A stretch of 29,244 nt of DNA, taken from Bryobacteraceae bacterium (GTDB taxonomy: Bacteria > Acidobacteriota > Terriglobia > Bryobacterales > Bryobacteraceae). The translations under genes were made by a program, and so were the position numbers. This document shows, piece after piece, positions 16,481-27,402 of the stretch. Every line of letters starts with the position of its first letter. Within the stretch, counting starts at the first letter, position 1. The notes under the pieces were generated by a model. That model ran no database searches, was not told the origin of the DNA, and worked only from the letters and a program-made list of their open reading frames with translations. The stretch is taken from positions 1 to 29,244 of the forward strand of contig JASHQT010000113.1 in the NCBI GenBank assembly GCA_030039005.1, given 5' to 3'.

Positions 16481-16772
16481 ATGCCGCAAAGCAACAACCC
16501 TGATACCGCGCGAGCGAGGCATCTCACCATCAGCCAGACGGCACGCATTGTGGGCGTGAGCTCGTTCATCCTGCGGCTATGGGAAAACGTTGGGTTGACC
16601 AGTCCTGCCCGCACCGCTGGAGAGTAACCGGCTCCACCGCCCCGAAGTGCTTGAAGTTTTGAAGCGCACCAAGTACGTGCGCGATGTGAAACGGGTCAAT
16701 GTGCCGGGCATCGAGCAAGAACTAGGGAACGGTGGGACTCGGCTTGTTGAAAGTGGCCCGTCGGCATCGTGA
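16481..16772 (+). pseudogene. MerR-family regulator, frameshifted
   Basis: The first frame, from ATG 16481 (ribosome site GAGG upstream), encodes the MerR winged-helix start HLTISQTARIVGVSS and FILRLWENVGLTSPARTAGE, then meets TAA at 16625-16627. The recognisable continuation NRLHRPEVLEVLKRTKYVRD, then DVKRVNVPGIEQELGN, lies one base out of register, from 16623 to a TGA at 16770. A single-base change in GGAGAGTAACC explains the break. An earlier in-frame ATG at 16409 lies inside the operator and is unlikely. The gene is divergent from the copy-1 FAD oxidoreductase, the classic position for a MerR regulator of that promoter. Downstream sequence to 16990 includes a histidine-rich stretch (DHSHE) that could be decayed effector-domain sequence, which is uncertain. 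Confidence 0.65.
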
Positions 16773-16990
16773 TCTCGAGTTGCGAGCCGCTCCTTGGAAA
16801 CCACGAACATGAGACCGCGTTCGGGTGAATGATTGCCTTGCAAAGGGCGGCGGCTTTACCGTCATTCGCTGGAAACACCAACCCGGTTCACCCCCCAACA
16901 CCTCAAGAGTGCTACGATCACTCGCATGAATATTCGCTCACCGTTAGCGCGGCGTGGGGCGGGTTTCGCGGCCTACACTGGAACAGTATT

Positions 16991-18949
16991 ATGACCGAAC
17001 TGCCGTCCAATCCGCAGCGCGATCGCGAACTCGGGATGAACAGTAAGATCACGCGCCGCGATTTCATCGACGGCATCGCGGTGGCCGTAACCGCCGCGAG
17101 TATCGGGGGCGCGCGGACGGCATCCGCGGCAGGTGCTCAGCAGGATGGGATCGGGTACGATCCGCCGAAGCTTACCGGCATGCGCGGGAGCCACGACGGC
17201 TCCTATGACTACGCGCACGCCCTCCGCGATGGAAACGTTTTCAAGAAGGCCGGAACGCCCGAGGACACGCACGAAACCTACGACTTGGTTGTGGTCGGTG
17301 GCGGGATCAGCGGCTTGGCGGCGGCGTATTTCTATCGGGCGCGCTCCGGCTCGCCGGCCAAGATCTTGATCCTAGATAACCACGATGATTTCGGCGGCCA
17401 TGCCAAACGAAATGAGTTCCGCCCCCGCAGCCGTCTCTTCATCTGCAACGGCGGCACGCTGGCCATTGAATCACCGTTCGATTACAGTCCTGTCGCACGC
17501 GGGCTGCTCACCGAACTCGGAATCGATCCGGTAACGCTCGCCGCGAATTCGGAAAAGATTACGGATCGTTCCACGCTCGCTGCTCTGCAGAACGGCTTCT
17601 TCTTCGATAAGGAAACGTTCGGCGTAGATCGTCTCGTGGTAGGACTTCCAGGGTCCAGGCGCGGCGCATCCGGACCCAGGTGGAAGGATTTCCTCGCCAA
17701 GACGCCACTTTCCGAACAGGCGCAGGCCGACCTGCTTCGTCTTCAGGAAGAGCGCATCGATTACCTCGCTGGCCTCTCCGATGACGAGAAAAAGGACCGG
17801 CTTTCGCGGATGAGCTACAAGGATTTCCTGCTGAACCTTGTGAAAGTCCATCCCGACGTGATTCCGTTTTATCAGGCTCGCACGCACGGACTTTACGGCG
17901 TTGGCATCGACGCGGTGGGGGCGCTGGAGCTATGGCCAAACGCGCCCGGATTCCAGGGCATGAACCTCAAACCAGGGCCTTATCGCCGTTTGAGCTTCAC
18001 CGCGCTCGGCGAGCACATTCCCAAGCAGCCGTACGATTATCACTTCCCGGACGGCAACGCCACTATCGCACGTCTGCTGGTTCGATCGCTGATTCCGGGC
18101 GCGCTTCCTGGCCATACCGTGGAAGACAGCATTCTGGCCGATGTCGATTACAGCCGCTTGGACCGGCCCGATTCTCCCGTGCGCATTCGCCTTTCGAGCA
18201 CCTGCTTGCGCGCCCGGCATGCGGGAGATCCCGCCAACGCCAAGGAAGTTGAAATCGTCTATGGCCGCGAGAAACAGATGTATTCGGTGCGCGCTAAGAC
18301 CGCTATTCTAGCGTGCTGGAACATGATGATCCCGTATCTGTGTCCCGAACTTCCCGCCGCTCAGCGCGAGGCTTTGCGATATGGAGTGAAGGTGCCATTG
18401 GTGTACACAGTGGTCGCGCTGCGCAATTGGAAGGCATTCCAGAAACTGGGGCTGCGCGGCGCGCAATCGCCGGGGATGTACCATTCGAACTTGAACTTGG
18501 AGCAGCCGACTGATATCGGCGAATACCGGCCCCGGATCTCGCCCGATCAGCCGATCCTCGCGCGAATGCTGCGGACACCCTGCAAACCCGGTCTTTCCGC
18601 GCGGGAGCAGCAGCGCATCGGACACGCCGATCTGCTCGCGACGCCGTTCTCCGTGTTCGAGCGCAACATCCGCGACCAGTTTGCGCGCATCGCGGGGCCG
18701 GGCGGCTTCGATCCGGCAGCCGATATCGATGCCATCACGGTGAATCGTTGGCCGCATGGCTACGCTTACGAATACAACTACCTTTGGGATCCCGAGTGGC
18801 CCCAGGGCCAATCACCCTGCGAAATCGGCCGGAAACAGTTCGGCCGAATCTCCATCGCCAACTCGGACGCGGCGGCGGCCGCATACACCGATCAAGCCAT
18901 CGACCAAGCATATCGCGCCGTGGGGGAACAGTTGTCTTCGATTGGATAA
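16991..18949 (+). CDS. Tat-exported FAD-dependent oxidoreductase, spermidine-dehydrogenase-like (copy 2)
   Basis: This 652-residue paralogue of the gene at 14375-16354 points the opposite way. The frame is open from 16829, but the ATG at 16991 gives an N-terminus that aligns with copy 1 (MTELPSNPQRDRELGMNSK) and places the twin-arginine motif TRRDFI at residues 21-26. The FAD motif is YDLVVVGGGISGLAAAYF (97-114), followed by ILDNHDDFGGHAKRNEF, FFDKETFGVDRLVV, YHFPDGNATIARLLVRSLIP and the C-terminal VNRWPHGYAYEYNYLWDPEW. The protein should fold with FAD in the cytoplasm and be exported by Tat. The substrate is likely an amine, by family similarity only. An exported amidohydrolase begins six bases after its stop, so the two are probably co-transcribed and work in the same compartment. 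Confidence 0.8.
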   Translation: MTELPSNPQRDRELGMNSKITRRDFIDGIAVAVTAASIGGARTASAAGAQQDGIGYDPPKLTGMRGSHDGSYDYAHALRDGNVFKKAGTPEDTHETYDLVVVGGGISGLAAAYFYRARSGSPAKILILDNHDDFGGHAKRNEFRPRSRLFICNGGTLAIESPFDYSPVARGLLTELGIDPVTLAANSEKITDRSTLAALQNGFFFDKETFGVDRLVVGLPGSRRGASGPRWKDFLAKTPLSEQAQADLLRLQEERIDYLAGLSDDEKKDRLSRMSYKDFLLNLVKVHPDVIPFYQARTHGLYGVGIDAVGALELWPNAPGFQGMNLKPGPYRRLSFTALGEHIPKQPYDYHFPDGNATIARLLVRSLIPGALPGHTVEDSILADVDYSRLDRPDSPVRIRLSSTCLRARHAGDPANAKEVEIVYGREKQMYSVRAKTAILACWNMMIPYLCPELPAAQREALRYGVKVPLVYTVVALRNWKAFQKLGLRGAQSPGMYHSNLNLEQPTDIGEYRPRISPDQPILARMLRTPCKPGLSAREQQRIGHADLLATPFSVFERNIRDQFARIAGPGGFDPAADIDAITVNRWPHGYAYEYNYLWDPEWPQGQSPCEIGRKQFGRISIANSDAAAAAYTDQAIDQAYRAVGEQLSSIG

Positions 18950-18955
18950 ACTAGC

Positions 18956-20680
18956 ATGCATCGCCAGCGCAGCCGCAGAGAATTTCTTGGATTGTTAGGA
19001 GTGGGGGCCGGCGCCGGCCTCGCCGGATTTTCGGGCATGCCCTGGATCCCGGCGGCCCGCGCCGCCGATGGCCCGGTCGCCGATCTCGTGGTTTACAACG
19101 CGCAAGTCTACACGGTGGATTCCGCTCGGCCGCGCGCGGAAGCGTTCGCGGTCAAGAATGGCCGCTTCATCGCGGTCGGCAGCTCGGCCGATATTCGGGG
19201 ACTGACCGGCAAAGGAACCGAACAATACGACGCCGAGCAAATGACGATCGTGCCGGGGTTCATCGACTGTCACAATCACGCGCCGGGCGAGACGCTGCTC
19301 TACGAAGTTCTTGTCGGCAATCCATATGAGGTTGAGTTCGTTACTATCGGCAGCATCATTGAAAAACTCCGGGCGAAGGCGCAACAACTGCCGCCGGGCA
19401 CCTGGGTGGAAGGCTTCTTCTTCGACGACACGAAGGTGAAGGACAATCGCCAGCTCAACGTTCACGATCTGGACCAGGTATCGAAGGAGCATCCGGTGGT
19501 TGTGGAACATCGCGGCGGGCACACCTCGTTCTACAACAGCAAGGCGCTGGAGATGGCCGGCATCAACGCGCACACACCCAATCCGCCGGGCGGCACTTAC
19601 GACAAGGACGCTACGGGCGAATTGAACGGCCGCGTCACGGACCGGGCCAGAAGCGTGTTCGACAAGGTGGGGAAACGGCAGGAGTTCAGCGAAGAGCAGC
19701 GGTCGCAGCGCGCGCGAGATGGGCTGGCCTACATCTCAAAACAATTCGTTCGCTACGGATTGACCAGCGTGCATCATGAAGGCGGCGATCTTTTCGCCTT
19801 GCAACAGGTGCGCGCGCGAGGCGACCTGCGCCACCGCGTAAGTTATGAATCCAGCGGCAAGACGCTGGAAGCCATGATCGGGAGCGGCATCCAGAGCGGG
19901 TTTGGCGACGAATGGATCCGCCTGGGCGCAACCAGCGAGCACACCGTCGATGGATCGTTCTCCGAGCGCACCATGGCGATCAGCCGGCCATATATTGGAA
20001 TCAGCCCTCCCTACCAGGGCAACCTCACCGAGACTCAGGAGGCTCTGAACGAATGGGTGGAGCGCGTGCATCGGGCAGGCATTCAGGTGAACTGCCACGC
20101 CAACGGTGACGTCGCGATCGACCGGATGCTGAATGCGGTAGAGCGTGCGCAAAAGCTCTTTCCTCGCGAAGACGCCCGTCCCAAGATCACGCACTGCACC
20201 TTGGTGAACGACGGCCTGGTGCGGCGCATCCAGGCGCTCGGCGCTGTGCCGGCGCCGTTCACTTCCTACGCCTACTACAACACCGACAAGTTCCATTTCT
20301 ATGGGCAAGATCTCATGCAGCATTGCATGGCGTTTCGCAGTTTTCTGGATGCGGGCATTCCAGTGGCGGCGGGCTCCGATTTCAGTCCGGGTCCCTTTGA
20401 TCCGCGTATGGGCATTCAGGGAATGGTGACCCGGAAGGGCTGGAACGGGGAGGTCTGGGGTGCGAGCCAGCGCGTCAGTGTAGATGAAGCGTTGCGCATC
20501 AATACACTGAACGGCGCTTACAACTCGCGCGAAGAAAACATCAAAGGTTCGATCACGCTCGGGAAGCTCGCGGACTTCGTCGTCCTGGCCGACGATCTCC
20601 ATACCGTGGAGCAGGACAAGATCAAAGATATCCACATCGTGCGCACCGTGGTCGGCGGCACAGTCATGTATCAGGGATGA
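18956..20680 (+). CDS. Tat-exported amidohydrolase, YtcJ-like (amidohydrolase 3 family)
   Basis: This 574-residue enzyme has a Tat signal (RSRREFLGLLG, residues 5-15, then a hydrophobic stretch ending ARAADG). The metal-dependent hydrolase begins with DLVVYNAQVYTVDSARPRAE and carries PGFIDCHNHAPG (100-111; His106, His108). Further candidate ligands are HHEGGD, NCHANGDVAIDRML, KITHCTLVND and AAGSDFSPGPFDPR with the terminal aspartate. These features place it with YtcJ-like amidohydrolases, whose substrates are amides or cyclic ureas and are rarely known. It lies six bases after the copy-2 FAD oxidoreductase. The matching stub beside copy 1 indicates that the oxidoreductase-amidohydrolase pairing is an inherited unit, suggesting oxidation followed by hydrolysis in the periplasm. 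That sequence of events is inference. Confidence 0.82.
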   Translation: MHRQRSRREFLGLLGVGAGAGLAGFSGMPWIPAARAADGPVADLVVYNAQVYTVDSARPRAEAFAVKNGRFIAVGSSADIRGLTGKGTEQYDAEQMTIVPGFIDCHNHAPGETLLYEVLVGNPYEVEFVTIGSIIEKLRAKAQQLPPGTWVEGFFFDDTKVKDNRQLNVHDLDQVSKEHPVVVEHRGGHTSFYNSKALEMAGINAHTPNPPGGTYDKDATGELNGRVTDRARSVFDKVGKRQEFSEEQRSQRARDGLAYISKQFVRYGLTSVHHEGGDLFALQQVRARGDLRHRVSYESSGKTLEAMIGSGIQSGFGDEWIRLGATSEHTVDGSFSERTMAISRPYIGISPPYQGNLTETQEALNEWVERVHRAGIQVNCHANGDVAIDRMLNAVERAQKLFPREDARPKITHCTLVNDGLVRRIQALGAVPAPFTSYAYYNTDKFHFYGQDLMQHCMAFRSFLDAGIPVAAGSDFSPGPFDPRMGIQGMVTRKGWNGEVWGASQRVSVDEALRINTLNGAYNSREENIKGSITLGKLADFVVLADDLHTVEQDKIKDIHIVRTVVGGTVMYQG

Positions 20681-20819
20681 GAATCGCGCCGAAGTTGTTC
20701 CTACACGTGATCCAGCATTGAACACGCTTCGGGAGGTTGGAATCGTGAACTGGTGGGCAGTGTTGAATGCGCGGCGAGCTTGCGAGTTGTGATGTGCTCA
20801 CAAGCCAAGGAGCTCCGCT

Positions 20820-21155
20820 ACAACCCCGCTTCGACAGCGCATGCTGGAGGATCTCCGGATCCGCCACTATTCACCGATTACCATCCGGGTTTACTTGCAC
20901 TGGGTTTCCGAGTTCGCCAAACACTTTCATAAGGCGCCCGACCAGCTCGGTCCGGAACACGTTCGGAAGTACCAGCTATTCCTGATCAAGGATAAACAAG
21001 CCTCGCAGTCCACCTGCGTTCAGTTGGTGTGCGCAGTGCGCGTTCTCTAACCCACACGCTGAATCGCAAGATTCAGATCGAACGCATCCCTTTCCGCGGC
21101 GCGACGGAGGCTGCCGCTCATTCTGAGCCAGGAAGAAGTGAATGCAAAGGGTTGA
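20820..21155 (+). pseudogene. Tyrosine recombinase/integrase fragment, frameshifted
   Basis: The frame TTPLRQRMLEDLRIRHYSP, then ITIRVYLHWVSEFAKHF, then GPEHVRKYQLFLI is the N-terminal core-binding domain of a site-specific tyrosine recombinase of the type common in IS91-like and integron-like elements. At 21048-21050 a one-base loss turns the expected YTHTLNRK into a stop; the next frame gives THTLNRKIQIERIPF. A second shift near 21105 gives RLPLILSQEEVNAKG and then a stop at 21155. The catalytic domain with the Arg-His-Arg-Tyr residues is absent. No flanking repeats or partner genes were found by eye. It marks an old insertion or recombination site right of the FAD/amidohydrolase module. 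Confidence 0.7.
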
Positions 21156-21412
21156 CTCGCGACATCAAGTTGTTGCTCGCAAATCTTTGGCGAGCAATGC
21201 GGACACACTAAAGTCCCACGAGGTTTGCCCAGACGGACGCAGGCTATTCGCCAGGTGCTCGCAGTTTGACCTGAAGGGATTTGCCGACCTCCTCGACAGT
21301 CAGTACGTTCCGGCCTAAAGCCCTCCGACGGCTTTGATCGCTTGCCCGCCGTCGATCTCGACGTGAGTGGCCTACCATTGCGCGGAGCGGGGTAATCTGC
21401 TTCTATAAGCGG
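21156..21412. other. Gene-free stretch after the recombinase fragment
   Basis: No supported gene lies here. The minus strand contains an 18-codon scrap reading ATHVEIDGGQAIKAVGG that vaguely recalls the end of a short-chain dehydrogenase, too short to call. No terminator or promoter was identified with confidence. Confidence 0.4.
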
Positions 21413-21967
21413 GTGATTAGGCGGGCAGCAGCTACAGTCGGATCGGCGCTCTTCCTAGTTATAGCGCCGGGAATCGTTGCCGGTTTGGTGCCCTGGTGGA
21501 TTTCCGCTTGGCGACTCCAATCTGCGTTCTTGGGATTGCAGTTCCTCCGTTTTGTTGGTGGTATTCTCATCACTCTCGGCACCGCTGGCCTCCTCGATTC
21601 CTTCCGCCGATTTGCGGTCGAAGGGCTGGGCACACCGGCGCCGGTATTTCCCACCCGCCATTTGGTTGTCAGCGGACTCTATCGTTATGTGCGCAATCCG
21701 ATGTACCTGGCGGTGGTGAGCGTCATTGTTGGACAGGCCTTGCTCTTTGGGAATGCGATGCTATTTGAGTACGCCGCGCTTGTCTGGCTGCTGTTTCACT
21801 TCTTCGTGTTGCTATATGAAGAACCGACCCTGAAAGCGACCTTTGGAAGGGAGTACGAGGTATTCTGCGCGGAGGTCCCGAGATGGATTCCGCGTCTTAA
21901 CGTCGTTGATGATCGTGGCAGCAGGCTAACGGACATTCGAAAATGGCGCATTGGGCCGAGAAGTTGA
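21413..21967 (+). CDS. Isoprenylcysteine/phospholipid methyltransferase-like membrane protein
   Basis: This 184-residue integral membrane protein starts at GTG 21413. It has about four hydrophobic helices: SALFLVIAPGIVAGLVPWWI, then roughly residues 40-61, 98-114 and 117-135. Between helices two and three it carries the signature HLVVSGLYRYVRNPMYLAV (83-101), followed by LYEEPTLKATFGREYEVF (134-151) and VPRWIPRL. The GLYRYVRNPMY motif and the EE pair near the end of the last helix are those of the PEMT/ICMT family, which use S-adenosylmethionine to methylate lipids or prenylated groups. The actual substrate in bacteria is generally unknown. The gene stands alone, with no obvious operon partner. 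Confidence 0.82.
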   Translation: MIRRAAATVGSALFLVIAPGIVAGLVPWWISAWRLQSAFLGLQFLRFVGGILITLGTAGLLDSFRRFAVEGLGTPAPVFPTRHLVVSGLYRYVRNPMYLAVVSVIVGQALLFGNAMLFEYAALVWLLFHFFVLLYEEPTLKATFGREYEVFCAEVPRWIPRLNVVDDRGSRLTDIRKWRIGPRS

Positions 21968-22627
21968 CATTTCGCGGATGTGCATCCTGTCAGGGACTGA
22001 CAACGGGCATTATCGGCGACTATCTCCAGTTCGGGATGTAGGGCTTTCCGGCAGGACGGAGAAGGGCAAGGGCGAGAGACGCAACTCCCGGTTCATCCAG
22101 GGTACGTAGTGGCCGGTTCCGGCTCAACTTCGCTGATAAGTGCGCCATTTTGTCCCCAATAGCGACGTATGTCTTTGTTCTAGTTCAGCTGGCGGGTGGT
22201 ATTGTACTTGCTCAACGACACTGCTAGTGGCGAGCGCCGGATACATGCTTTGGCCCTGTGGGAAAGATCGTTACGCCGTCAGTCCCCAGCAGCGCGTGGT
22301 TCCGATATGGGGATACGTGAATCGAACCACAGATGGACGGTTCTGGTTAATTGAACGCGCCGGTTCCATCCTGCCCGCCGCCTACTTCTCGGCAACGGAA
22401 GCAGCGCAGGCGATATTTGAGCTGGAACATCGGGCGTGAAGGAAGCGCTGATCGTCCGGTTCTGCCCTGGACGACCATGCGATTGTGCGTGACGACCTCG
22501 CCCGCCCGGTCCTCACTCGCCGTTTCCTTGCGTCACCCACCAGTGAGGGCTGAACACTTCGTGAGGTTTCGGCGGGGGCTCGCGCCAATACGAATGTGCC
22601 GAAGAACTGCACGAGAGAGAAGGCACG
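21968..22627. other. Long gene-poor stretch
   Basis: Between the membrane methyltransferase-like gene and the end of the sensor kinase gene there are 660 bases with only the doubtful 64-codon frame at 22245-22439. No tRNA, rRNA, repeat array or clear terminator was seen. Given the recombinase, SDR and amidohydrolase remains nearby, it is probably eroded sequence. Confidence 0.4.
22245..22439 (+). CDS. Small hypothetical protein, doubtful
   Basis: This is an open frame of 64 codons from ATG 22245. The same frame is open from a GTG at 22140. The translation has a compact, plausible ending (GYVNRTTDGRFWLIERAGSI, then LPAAYFSATEAAQAIFELEH), unlike the arginine-rich shadow frames nearby. I do not recognise the family. 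There is no good ribosome site, and the surrounding 660 bases are otherwise non-coding, so this may be a gene remnant. Confidence 0.25.
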   Translation: MLWPCGKDRYAVSPQQRVVPIWGYVNRTTDGRFWLIERAGSILPAAYFSATEAAQAIFELEHRA

Positions 22628-25192
<2,565 letters not shown>

Positions 25193-25301
25193 AGATCGGC
25201 CCAAGGGCTGCTTGGCCTTAAGTGGTTGGAGCTCCCCCTGGGGAAGCCGGGGAAATCTCAATAAATTCAAAATGATAGAGCGACTGCCCAAAGGGGAATG
25301 G

Positions 25302-25409
25302 GCCCCTATCTGTCAGCGTGGTGCCGGTGATGCAAATCGCGTCGGCCGAGCACAGAAAAACAGTCGGCCGAGCGATCTCCTGCGAGCGGCCTGCGCGTCG
25401 CGTGTGAAA
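25302..25409 (-). pseudogene. Short-chain dehydrogenase C-terminal relic
   Basis: A minus-strand frame reads AGRSQEIARPTVFLCSADAI and then [11 protein letters not shown]. This matches the end of classical short-chain dehydrogenases, where G.P.EIA..V.FL.SD.A..ITG..L.VDGG is conserved. The terminal VDGG has become TDRG, no catalytic Tyr-x-x-x-Lys or nucleotide-binding Gly motif is present upstream, and there is no start codon, so only a fossil remains. It lies in the 317-base gap (25292-25608) upstream of the sensor kinase; nothing else was found in that gap. Confidence 0.45.
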
Positions 25410-25608
25410 CACGTTGCACCAGTTTTCGTAGATCGCGTGGCCCAACAGCTCGCGACCACGTCGATGCATTGGCGTTTGGATGCGCAAATGCCGGCGAAGT
25501 GACGAACGCAAAACTGGAGCGATCGCTGCCGGTTAGCATAATTCCGGGGTTTGCGCTTCATTGAGGTCTGGCAGATGCTTCTGTCAAAAAGCGCATAACG
25601 AAATGGCC

Positions 25609-26224
25609 TCAGCGCTTTTCGGCTGGAAACCTTTTATCAATCGGTTTATCCGGGTTGGCCTGGATCTGGAGATCGGCACAATGATGGTAGGTGTAGCCGC
25701 CGTCCTGATTGAATCCATGGGCTGCCATGAACTCGATCACTTGCAAGGTGCATTTGGTGCAGTTGATGTTGGGAATATCGACATCGGTTTCCTGTTCCTT
25801 ATCGAGAGGCGTGACGTGCATGAACAAGCCGTCGGCAAGAACAGGCGGTGATGGCGGGTAATGGATGGTTCCCGAAACAGATCGAGGACGGCCGTTAGGC
25901 CCCCGCCTCGCTTACGGCTTCGGGGTCGGGCGGCAGCTCGTCGCGCGAGTTCACGGCCAGGGCCACGCGGTAAAAACCGGGATGGAAAGCCATTTCTCGG
26001 ATCCGGATATGGAGCTTATCACCACCCCGGATTTTTGTAACGGCGCCGGTGGGTTTGCCTGGATCAGTCAACGTCCCGCCGCACGGAGCCGACCACTGCG
26101 GATCGCCGAGATCCTCGGATTCCACCAGCCAAGATGCGGGCTCCAACAGTCTGAAATGCGCGGCGCCGGATGGGACGAGCGCAAATAGCAAGCAGCCGCC
26201 AACCAGAATGCTAAACGTTCTCAT
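25609..26224 (-). pseudogene. Lytic-polysaccharide-monooxygenase-like exported protein, frameshifted
   Basis: The first frame starts at 26224 with a signal peptide ending SGAA, so the mature protein would begin with His23 (HFRLLEPASW), as needed for a copper histidine brace. It continues APCGG and FYRVALAVNSRDELP and stops at 25895-25897. The rest of the protein is one base out of register, entered at a run of five C (25900-25904, G on the coding strand). It reads SVSGTIHYPPSPPVLADGLF, then MHVTPLD, NINCTKCTLQVIEFMAAHG and YTYHHCADLQI, ending at 25609. Joined, the parts make one protein of about 200 residues resembling small LPMO-like proteins, with conserved cysteines and a histidine pair. 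The break may be a real mutation, a sequencing error in a homopolymer, or slippage. It follows the HAAS gene by 18 bases. Confidence 0.6.
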
Positions 26225-26242
26225 ATAAACGCCTCAATAACC

Positions 26243-27046
26243 CTATCGAACTCGCCGGAGGCCGTTCATGAGCCCTACATCGACACGCGCCGCGAAATGG
26301 ATCATGAATAGATAACCGACCCCCATGGCTAACCAACTGGCGCAAGTCGCCGCGAGGGCAACCTGAGAAACCGGTGATCGCAGCAGAGCCAAAGCGAGTC
26401 CGGCCAGCGGAAAACAAACCACGACGATGCCGGCGCGCGCGACCTTCCGGGTGACAAATACTTGAACTGCCCGAGAAAAGAGACCGTTCATGAGTCCAAA
26501 AAGAAGAAAGGTGATGTGGAAACCTGCTACGGCAAACGACACGATGAGGATGCTGTCGATCAGTGTGAGCAGGAATCCTGCTTTTTGAAACCGGTGACTT
26601 CGAAAAACGTTTTCGAGCGAAGTCACGCCCAGATAGGCGGCTACGGACGCCAAGATGTCGAAGGTTTCAACTAGCGTGTGCCTGCTCGCGAACACATGGA
26701 TGATTGGTGTGCCAAAGCCCAGTGCCAGACCCGTCTGCATTGTCAGAATCACTGCTAAGAGAAAGCCCGTGAGGAGCAAGGTCGAAAGCGCATAAGCGAG
26801 AATCTCTAGCCTTCGACGTTCGCCCCGGTACACCCAAGCGAAACCTTGGGCGATTTCACCGGGATCGCCAAAATGGGCCAGCACCAGCTTTTCGATTTCA
26901 CCTCGGTCGCAGCCAGCCGCGTGCGCTGCGATCACGAAATCCTCGATATGAGCGCGAAGTTCGCGTTGAATATCCTGCCGCCGCTTCCTCGACGAAACCT
27001 GCGAGGTGTTCACGATGTAGTCGATCAGTTCCTCCGCCGAGCGCAT
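26243..27046 (-). CDS. HAAS-domain (permease-prefix-like) membrane protein
   Basis: This 267-residue protein has an N-terminal helical HAAS/permease-prefix domain (about residues 1-75: SAEELIDYIVNTSQVSSRKR, IQRELRAHIEDF, EKLVLAHFGDPGEIAQGF) and then five or six hydrophobic helices. The first spans about 83-107, and the last contains ASWLAMGVGYLFMIHFAA. This domain often accompanies PadR regulators in acidobacteria and firmicutes, alone or fused to ABC-type permeases; here no permease domain follows. The start codon directly abuts the PadR stop (TAAATG), so the pair is translationally linked. The function is unknown; a membrane partner or signal-receiving protein for the PadR unit is inference. 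Confidence 0.75.
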   Translation of the reverse strand: MRSAEELIDYIVNTSQVSSRKRRQDIQRELRAHIEDFVIAAHAAGCDRGEIEKLVLAHFGDPGEIAQGFAWVYRGERRRLEILAYALSTLLLTGFLLAVILTMQTGLALGFGTPIIHVFASRHTLVETFDILASVAAYLGVTSLENVFRSHRFQKAGFLLTLIDSILIVSFAVAGFHITFLLFGLMNGLFSRAVQVFVTRKVARAGIVVVCFPLAGLALALLRSPVSQVALAATCASWLAMGVGYLFMIHFAARVDVGLMNGLRRVR

Positions 27047-27376
27047 TTATTTGCTCTCCAGTATTGCGGCGATCGCACCCGTCAGATGGTGCCACTGCTT
27101 TTCGTATTCCGCTGCGGCTTTCCTGCCTTTGGGGGTCAGCGAGTAGTATTTTCGCTCCCTCCCGTTTTCGGCTGTACGCCATTCGGATTTGATCTGACCC
27201 TTTTTCTCCAGTTGATGCAGCGCGGGGTAAAGCGTGCCCTCCTTGAACTCGAATGCATTGCCACTGCGGCGCGAGGCTTCCTGAAGAATTTCATAGCCGT
27301 ACATTTCTCCTCGCGAGAGCAAGTTGAGCAGCAACAAACCGATGCTTCCCTTCAAAAATTGTGCTTCGATGTCCAT
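27047..27376 (-). CDS. PadR-family transcriptional regulator
   Basis: This 109-residue winged-helix regulator starts at ATG 27376, with the ribosome site GAAGGTG upstream; the longer frame from 27523 adds non-homologous sequence and is rejected. Family features are FLKGSIGLLLLNLLSRGEMY, GYEILQEASRR, the wing motif EGTLYPALHQLEKKGQIKSE, GRERKYYSLTPKG and a C-terminal dimerisation helix. PadR proteins of this size usually repress their own gene and the next one. The adjacent HAAS membrane protein gene is the likely co-regulated partner. A candidate operator lies just upstream at 27403-27417. Confidence 0.92.
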   Translation of the reverse strand: MDIEAQFLKGSIGLLLLNLLSRGEMYGYEILQEASRRSGNAFEFKEGTLYPALHQLEKKGQIKSEWRTAENGRERKYYSLTPKGRKAAAEYEKQWHHLTGAIAAILESK

Positions 27377-27402
27377 TACACCTTCACAGCTTGCTTTACA
27401 AG

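Noticed and set aside
21315..21371. Minus-strand scrap reading ATHVEIDGGQAIKAVGG, possible SDR end
   Set aside because: Only 18 codons between stops; the resemblance is too short to support a feature.
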